Origin: Desulfobacterales bacterium
GTDB lineage: Bacteria > Desulfobacterota > Desulfobacteria > Desulfobacterales > UBA2174_A
Direction: 5' to 3'
DNA: 12,497 nucleotides
Assembly: GCA_025454075.1 (NCBI GenBank)
Contig: JALOPD010000090.1
Span: forward strand, 1 to 12,497
Shown: positions 7,925-12,497 of the stretch, in pieces
Position numbering within the stretch: position 1 is the stretch's first letter
Layout of the letters: each line of letters begins with the position of its first letter
The notes under the pieces: model-generated
What the model saw: only the letters and a program-made list of their open reading frames with translations
Databases searched by the model: none
What the model was told of the DNA's origin: nothing
Position numbers and translations under genes: made by a program

Positions 7925-9548
7925 AATAGATTGCCGGCCGGTTGAGGCGGTCGAGTTCGACTCGGTGCGCCGCGTGGACGGGTTTGAAAACATCACCGTC
8001 GAGTACCCGGCCTATTTGACGGATGAATCCAAGCTTTCCTGCCGGCCCTTCGACCACCTCTTCTTCCCGAGAAGCGAAGCGGAGCTGGCCGCGGTGATGA
8101 AGGAGTTGGCCCGCCGCGGCATCAAGGTCACCATCGCCGGCGCGCGCACCGGCCTGGTGGGCGGCTGCGTACCGAATCAGGGCGCCCTGGTGTCTCTCGA
8201 AAACCTCGACCGGGTGCTGGCCCTGTACTATGACGTTCCGGCGGCCGAGTGGCGGCTCAAGGCCCAGTGCGCCGTGAACCTGAGAACCATCGCGGCCCAG
8301 CTGGCGGTAAAGAGCCTCCCGGACATCGAGCGCTGCGCCGACGGCATGACGCTGATCGAGATGGATCGCTTCCGCCAGGACCCCGATTTCTATTTCTACC
8401 CCCCGGACCCGACCGAGATGAGCGCCTCCCTCGGCGGCACGGTGGCCACCAATGCGTCGGGCGCGCGCACCTTCCGCCACGGCCCGACCCGCGACTGGGT
8501 GCGCGGCATCCGCGTGATGCTCGCCAACGGGGAGTTCCTGGACCTGCCGCGCGGAAAGTATTTTGCATCGCCCGGCGGCGAGTTCACGGTCACGGACAGC
8601 GCCGGCACCGACCACAAGGTGCGCATCCCCAGCTACAGCCCCCCGCGCACCAAGAACACGGCCGGCTTTTTCACCGCTCCGCACATGGACCTGGTGGACC
8701 TCTTCATCGGCTCCGAAGGCGCTTTCGGGATCATCACCGACGTCACGGTGGGCCTGCTGAAGCGCACCCCGAAGGTCTCGGTGGTCCAGTTTCTTTCCTC
8801 CGACGAGCAGGCCATCGAGCTCGTGCAGGCGCTGCGGGCGGACCCCCGCATTCGGCTCGACTTCCTGGAGATGTACTCGGCCACCGCCATAGACCTTCTG
8901 CGCGAACGGCAGCGCCGGGACGCCAAATCGGTCGGCACCCCGCCGATCCCCGCACCGGCGAAGTCGGCGCTTTTTTTCGAGCTCGATTTCGACCCGGCGG
9001 CCAAGGACGTTCAAATGGAGGCACTGGATTCAGCCGTGCGCCGCTGCGGGGCCTCCCCGGCCGACTCCTGGGCCGCCTATGAAAATCGCGAACTCGACCG
9101 GCTCAAGAATTTCCGCCACATCCTGCCGGAAACCATCAACGCGATCATCGCCGAGCGCAAGAAGCAGCACCCCGGCCTGCACAAGCTGGGGACCGACCTG
9201 GCGGTCCCGGACGAGCGCCTGGCGGAGATGTGGACGGTCTACCGGGACGCGCTCGCGGGCGCCGGGCTGGAATGGGCGGCGTTCGGCCACATCGGCAACA
9301 ACCACGTCCACATCAACATCATGCCGCGCGACATGGCCGATCTCCAGAAAGCGCTGGGACTTTACCAGGTGTTCGCGGAAAAAGCGGTCGCGTTCGGCGG
9401 GTCGGTTTCGGCCGAACACGGCATCGGCAAGCTGAAGGCCAAGTTTCTCAAGACCATGTTCAGCCCCGCGCACATCGAGGAGATGCGCGCGGTGAAGCGG
9501 GCGCTGGACCCGGAACTGCTGCTGAATCCGGGAAATATCTTTGAATAA
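7917..9548 (+). CDS. FAD-linked 2-hydroxyacid dehydrogenase (GlcD/Dld-II type)
   Basis: Flavoprotein of the VAO/PCMH family that oxidises a D-2-hydroxyacid (lactate, glycolate or a relative) to the 2-oxoacid. The 543 residues contain the FAD-binding loop AGARTGLVGGCVP (74-86), a second FAD segment SASLGGTVATNASGARTFR (169-187), FIGSEGAFGIIT (263-274), the metal-site histidines in GHIGNNHVHINI (H458 and H465), and SAEHGIGK (498-505) with E500. The C-terminus ALDPELLLNPGNIF (529-542) is diagnostic for GlcD/Dld-II proteins. It is longer than typical GlcD (about 460-500), with extra residues near 130-165. The start ATG lies inside the argB end, so translation is probably coupled. No iron-sulfur GlcF-type partner is present; instead etfB and a ferredoxin-etfA follow 148 bp on, suggesting the ETF accepts its electrons as in LctD. 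Substrate is unproven. Confidence 0.9.
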   Translation: MHEIDCRPVEAVEFDSVRRVDGFENITVEYPAYLTDESKLSCRPFDHLFFPRSEAELAAVMKELARRGIKVTIAGARTGLVGGCVPNQGALVSLENLDRVLALYYDVPAAEWRLKAQCAVNLRTIAAQLAVKSLPDIERCADGMTLIEMDRFRQDPDFYFYPPDPTEMSASLGGTVATNASGARTFRHGPTRDWVRGIRVMLANGEFLDLPRGKYFASPGGEFTVTDSAGTDHKVRIPSYSPPRTKNTAGFFTAPHMDLVDLFIGSEGAFGIITDVTVGLLKRTPKVSVVQFLSSDEQAIELVQALRADPRIRLDFLEMYSATAIDLLRERQRRDAKSVGTPPIPAPAKSALFFELDFDPAAKDVQMEALDSAVRRCGASPADSWAAYENRELDRLKNFRHILPETINAIIAERKKQHPGLHKLGTDLAVPDERLAEMWTVYRDALAGAGLEWAAFGHIGNNHVHINIMPRDMADLQKALGLYQVFAEKAVAFGGSVSAEHGIGKLKAKFLKTMFSPAHIEEMRAVKRALDPELLLNPGNIFE

Positions 9549-9552
9549 CAGA

Positions 9553-9642
9553 GTGTTAAGTTTTTGGTTTTAAGTGTTAAGCAAAACGAAAAGACAATTA
9601 GCACCTTTTCTTTCTTAAAACTTAACACGTAAAACTTAAAAC
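9553..9642. repeat. Palindrome built of degenerate heptamer repeats before etfB
   Basis: The left arm is four contiguous heptamers GTGTTAA, GTTTTTG, GTTTTAA, GTGTTAA (9553-9580). The right arm is four heptamers TTAAAAC, TTAACAC, GTAAAAC, TTAAAAC (9615-9642), which are reverse complements of the same GTKTTAA theme in the same register. The arms match at most positions, and the 32-nt spacer adds an inner pair GAAAAG/CTTTTC (9588-9593 with 9605-9610). The block is far more AT-rich than its surroundings. It starts 5 bp after the FAD dehydrogenase stop and ends 54 bp before etfB. Confidence 0.8.
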
Positions 9643-9696
9643 GATCCGGGAATATGGCACCAATAAAAACACGAAAGATATCCGAGTAACAGAATT

Positions 9697-10497
9697 ATGA
9701 AGATAGTGGTTTGCGTCAAACAGGTCCCCGAAATCACCAATGTGCGGGTCAATCCCGAGACCGGGACGTTGATCCGCGAGGGGGTCGCCTCGATTCTGAA
9801 CCCCTTCTGCGAGTACGCCCTGGATCACGCCGTGCGGCTCAAGGCGGCCAACCCGGACATCGAGATCATCGTCGTCAGCATGGGGCCGCCCCAGGCCCAG
9901 TCGGCCCTCATGCGCTGCCTGGAGCTCGGGGCCGACCGCGCGATCCTGGTGAGCGACCGCAAGTTCGCCGGCGCCGACACCTGGGCCACGGCCTTGACCT
10001 TGGCGGCGGTCATCCGCACAGCGGAGCCGGATGTCGACCTGATCCTGGTCGGCAAGCAGGCCATCGACGGCGACACGGCCCAGGTGGGCCCGGAAATCGC
10101 TGAGATCCTGGGGATGGCCCAGATCATGTACGGGGTGGAGATGTCCCTCACGCCCAACCGCAAGCGCATCCGCGTGAAGCGCGAGGTCGAGTCCGGGTAC
10201 GAGGTGCTGGAATCGCGTTTGCCGGCGCTTGTTTCCGCCAGCAAAGGCGACATCATGCGGCGCATGCCCTCGCTGGCCGATCTCCTTTCCGCGCGGCGCA
10301 AGCAGTTGCGGCTCCTCACGGCCGCGGACCTGGGGCTCTCGGAAGGCGAGCTTGGCCTGGCCGGGTCCTACACGCAGGTGGTCAAGGTCTTCCCGCCCCA
10401 GCCCAAAAAAGGCGGCGTGACGCTGGAAGGCCTTGAGCCCGCCGCAGCGGCAAGCGAGATAGCGGCGTTCCTGAGATCAGAAGGGTATGTGGGTTGA
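9697..10497 (+). CDS. etfB: Electron transfer flavoprotein beta subunit
   Basis: Beta chain of an ETF heterodimer that carries electrons between a flavin dehydrogenase and NAD, ferredoxin or the quinone pool. The 266 residues begin MKIVVCVKQVPE, the standard EtfB/FixA opening. The nucleotide-binding signature GKQAIDGDTAQVGPEIAE (119-136) and the later VKREVESGYEVLESRLPALVS (160-180) are typical. The ribosome site is weak, with no clear AGGAGG before the ATG at 9697. Its stop is 3 nt before etfA, so the two are co-translated. Whether it binds NAD and bifurcates, or binds AMP as in conventional ETFs, cannot be settled by eye. The upstream FAD dehydrogenase and the ferredoxin domain on etfA favour a confurcating complex of the LctBCD type. 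Confidence 0.95.
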   Translation: MKIVVCVKQVPEITNVRVNPETGTLIREGVASILNPFCEYALDHAVRLKAANPDIEIIVVSMGPPQAQSALMRCLELGADRAILVSDRKFAGADTWATALTLAAVIRTAEPDVDLILVGKQAIDGDTAQVGPEIAEILGMAQIMYGVEMSLTPNRKRIRVKREVESGYEVLESRLPALVSASKGDIMRRMPSLADLLSARRKQLRLLTAADLGLSEGELGLAGSYTQVVKVFPPQPKKGGVTLEGLEPAAAASEIAAFLRSEGYVG

Positions 10498-10500
10498 AAA

Positions 10501-11688
10501 ATGCTGAAGATCGACCATCAAATCTGCAACCTCTGCGGCCTGTGCCGGAAATCCTGCCCCTTCGGCGCGATTTCTGCCGGCGAGGATAAAGTCGCGGTCG
10601 ACGAGCGCTGCACGCTCTGCGGCGCCTGCGTCAACGTCTGCCCGCAATCGGCCCTTTCCATCGAGCGTCGGCAGGCTTCCCCGGAGGAGCTCGCGCGCTA
10701 CCAGGGGGTGTTCGTCTGGACCGAGTGCGAGGAGCGCGAGCAGAAGTCGACCCCGCGCAAAGTCGTCTACGAGCTGCTCACCCACGGCCGCACGCTGGCG
10801 GACCGCCTGGGGCAGCCGCTGACCGCGGTGGCATTAGGCGACCGCCGCATGCAAGGATTGGAACGCTTGTGCCACCAGGGCGCGGACCGCGTCATCTGCT
10901 GCCGGCACGACCTGCTCGGCGGCTATACCACGGACGGCTTCACCACGGCGCTGGCGGCGGTGGTGGCCAAGGAAAAGCCCTCGGTCCTGCTCTTCGGGGC
11001 CACCCCCAACGGCCGCGACCTGGCCCCCCGGGTGGCCGCCCGCCTGCGGTTCGGCCTGACGGCGGACTGCACCGGGCTGGCCATCGACGACCAGGGCCAG
11101 CTCGTGCAGACGCGGCCGGCCTTCGGCGGCAACATCATGGCAAGCATCATCTCGCCCTACACCCGGCCGCAGGCCGCCACGGTTCGGCCGAATGTCTTTG
11201 CCGCAGCGGCGCCGGACCCCAGCCGGCCGGTCGCGATCAAGGATTTCCCCGTCAACCTGTCGAAGGCCGCCATCCGCACCAAGGTGGTGGAGCGGATCCA
11301 GATGGCCTCGGAGGGCGAGAAGATCGAGGAGGCGCGCATCATCGTCTCGGCCGGGCGAGGGTGCGGGGAGCCGTCCGCCCTCGACCTGGTGCGCAGCCTG
11401 GCGCACCGGCTCGGCGGCACCATGGCGGGCTCGCGGGCCATCGTCGAGCTCGGCTGGATCCCCCACACGCTTCAGGTGGGCCAGTCCGGCACCACGGTGG
11501 GCCCGGATCTCTACATCGCCGTCGGCATCAGCGGCGCCGTGCAGCACATCGTCGGGATGAGCTCGTCGAAGAAGATCGTCGCCATCAACAAGGACCCGGA
11601 TGCGCCCATTTTCAAGGTCGCCGACCTCGGGATCGTCGGCGACGCCATGGCCATTTTGCCGAAGCTGTTGGAGGCCATCCGGCCGTGA
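10501..11688 (+). CDS. etfA: Electron transfer flavoprotein alpha subunit with N-terminal 2[4Fe-4S] ferredoxin domain
   Basis: Alpha chain of the ETF; binds FAD and docks the partner dehydrogenase. The 395 residues are longer than plain EtfA (about 310-340) because residues 1-57 form a ferredoxin domain with two complete CxxCxxCxxxCP motifs (C9, C12, C15, C19 and C37, C40, C43, C47). The ETF alpha N-domain follows from about 68. The C-terminal FAD domain runs from about 275, with SAGRGCGE (283-290), GQSGTTVGPDLYIAVGISG (327-345), then SSSKKIVAINKDPDAPIF (354-371). This fusion is known from A. woodii LctC and CarE, where the ETF performs flavin-based electron bifurcation or confurcation. It starts 3 nt after etfB. 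Electron flow between hydroxyacid, NAD and ferredoxin is inferred from family and context. Confidence 0.95.
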   Translation: MLKIDHQICNLCGLCRKSCPFGAISAGEDKVAVDERCTLCGACVNVCPQSALSIERRQASPEELARYQGVFVWTECEEREQKSTPRKVVYELLTHGRTLADRLGQPLTAVALGDRRMQGLERLCHQGADRVICCRHDLLGGYTTDGFTTALAAVVAKEKPSVLLFGATPNGRDLAPRVAARLRFGLTADCTGLAIDDQGQLVQTRPAFGGNIMASIISPYTRPQAATVRPNVFAAAAPDPSRPVAIKDFPVNLSKAAIRTKVVERIQMASEGEKIEEARIIVSAGRGCGEPSALDLVRSLAHRLGGTMAGSRAIVELGWIPHTLQVGQSGTTVGPDLYIAVGISGAVQHIVGMSSSKKIVAINKDPDAPIFKVADLGIVGDAMAILPKLLEAIRP

Positions 11689-11724
11689 GGCTTTCCGGGA
11701 CCCAAAAAGGGAAACACATAGACC

Positions 11725-12497
11725 ATGTACTGGGAACCGCACCTTGAAACCATGCTGCGGGTCGACCTGCGCGAGCTGCAGCGGCAGCGCCTGCGGGCAA
11801 CGCTCCAGCGCGCCGCGGCATCGGCCTGCTATCAGCGTATGTTCCAGGAAGCCGGGGTGGCCGCCGACCGCATCGAGGGCCTCGAAGACCTGCGCCGCCT
11901 GCCGTTCACGACCAAGCAGCATCTGCGCGAAGGGTACCCCTTCGAGTTTCTGACGATCCGCAAGGAGGACGTGGTCCGGCTGCACTCGTCTTCCGGGACC
12001 ACCGGGCAGGCGACCGTGGTCTGCCACAACGCGCACGACCTGGCGATGTGGGCGAATCTGATCGCGCGCTGCATGTACATGACCGGGGCCCGGCCCGCGG
12101 ATGTGTTCCAGAACATGACGGGCTACGGCATGTTCACGGGCGGGCTGGGGTTTCACTACGGGGCGGAGCGGCTGGGCATGCTGACCGTCCCGGCCGGAGC
12201 GGGCAACAGCAAGCGGCAGATCAAGTTCATGCAGGATTTCGGCACCACGATCATCCATGCGATTCCCAGCTACGCGCTGCACTTGCTTTCGGTCTTCGAG
12301 GAAGCCGGGGTCGACCCGAAACGCGACCTCCAGCTGAAAATCGCCTACCTGGGCGCCGAACCCTACTCCGAGCACACCCGCCGGCGCGTGGAAGCGGGGC
12401 TGGGGGCCAAGGTCTTCAACTCCTATGGCCTGTCTGAAATGTCCGGCCCCGGCGTGGCGTTCGAGTGCCCTGAACAAAACGGGATGCACATCTGGGA
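11725..12497 (+). CDS. Phenylacetate-CoA ligase-like AMP-forming enzyme (3' end cut by window)
   Basis: Adenylate-forming ligase of the PaaK family, expected to activate an aryl (typically phenylacetate-type) acid to its CoA thioester with ATP. The visible 257 residues start MYWEPHLETM, a close match to the usual PaaK opening. They contain the phosphate-binding loop SSSGTTGQATVV (88-99) and the adenine-site motif SYGLSEMSGPG (233-243). Family members are about 430 residues, so the C-terminal lid is missing from the window. A plausible AAGGG ribosome site lies 13 nt upstream, longer than ideal. The gene follows etfA by 36 bp on the same strand and is likely in the same transcript. In anaerobes such ligases often serve degradation of aromatic amino acids; here that is suggested only by family. 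Benzoate or another aromatic acid as substrate remains possible. Confidence 0.92.
   Translation, partial: MYWEPHLETMLRVDLRELQRQRLRATLQRAAASACYQRMFQEAGVAADRIEGLEDLRRLPFTTKQHLREGYPFEFLTIRKEDVVRLHSSSGTTGQATVVCHNAHDLAMWANLIARCMYMTGARPADVFQNMTGYGMFTGGLGFHYGAERLGMLTVPAGAGNSKRQIKFMQDFGTTIIHAIPSYALHLLSVFEEAGVDPKRDLQLKIAYLGAEPYSEHTRRRVEAGLGAKVFNSYGLSEMSGPGVAFECPEQNGMHIW

Noticed and set aside
6995..9642. CRISPR array or insertion-sequence ends
   Set aside because: The repeats are 7-8 bp, contiguous and inverted, with no spacers of constant length, no transposase gene and no target-site duplication.
10834..12489. Open frame of 551 codons on the minus strand
   Set aside because: It is antisense to etfA and the PaaK-like gene, both with clear motifs. 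The length is an effect of high GC content.

Overview
The window is GC-rich bacterial chromosomal DNA. Codon use is strongly GC-biased, and several genes point to a strict anaerobe: a class I hybrid cluster protein, an electron-transfer flavoprotein (ETF) whose alpha chain carries a ferredoxin domain, a GlcD-type FAD dehydrogenase and a PaaK-type aryl-CoA ligase. This set is typical of sulfate-reducing or syntrophic Desulfobacterota (former Deltaproteobacteria). That placement is inferred from gene content, not from a marker-gene comparison.

Minus-strand half (1-4928). Read in the direction of transcription it holds hcp (4928-3300), a strong terminator-like hairpin (3275-3238), a sigma70-like promoter (about 3136-3108), pyrB for an N-terminally extended aspartate carbamoyltransferase (3029-1947), an unusual hairpin (1890-1919), a short-chain dehydrogenase resembling fructuronate/D-mannonate oxidoreductases (1864-1010), and a MalK/UgpC-type sugar ABC transporter ATPase (978 to the window edge, 3' end missing). 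The last two probably form one carbohydrate uptake and catabolism unit that continues outside the window.

Divergent intergenic region (4929-5230). It separates hcp from argS. On the hcp side is a CRP/FNR-family palindrome, TTGATCCAAGTCAA, centred about 41 bp upstream of the start point predicted by a TTATTT -10 box. This is the layout of a class II activated promoter and suits control by HcpR or a related nitrosative-stress regulator. On the argS side is a TTGATA-N17-CATATT promoter-like pair.

Plus-strand half (5231-12497). The order is argS, argB, a GlcD/Dld-II-type FAD dehydrogenase overlapping argB by 8 bp, etfB, a ferredoxin-fused etfA, and the first 257 codons of a phenylacetate-CoA-ligase-like gene cut by the window end. 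The FAD dehydrogenase and the two ETF genes match the Acetobacterium woodii LctD/LctB/LctC arrangement, in which a 2-hydroxyacid dehydrogenase is joined to an electron-confurcating ETF. With the PaaK-like ligase downstream, the cluster may oxidise an organic (possibly aromatic) hydroxy acid.

The most unusual non-coding signal is a pair of intergenic palindromes, after argS (6995-7087) and before etfB (9553-9642). Both have arms built of degenerate short tandem repeats, octamers of type GGTRTTNN in the first and heptamers of type GTKTTAA in the second. They share a construction plan but not a sequence, and neither is a normal terminator or CRISPR.
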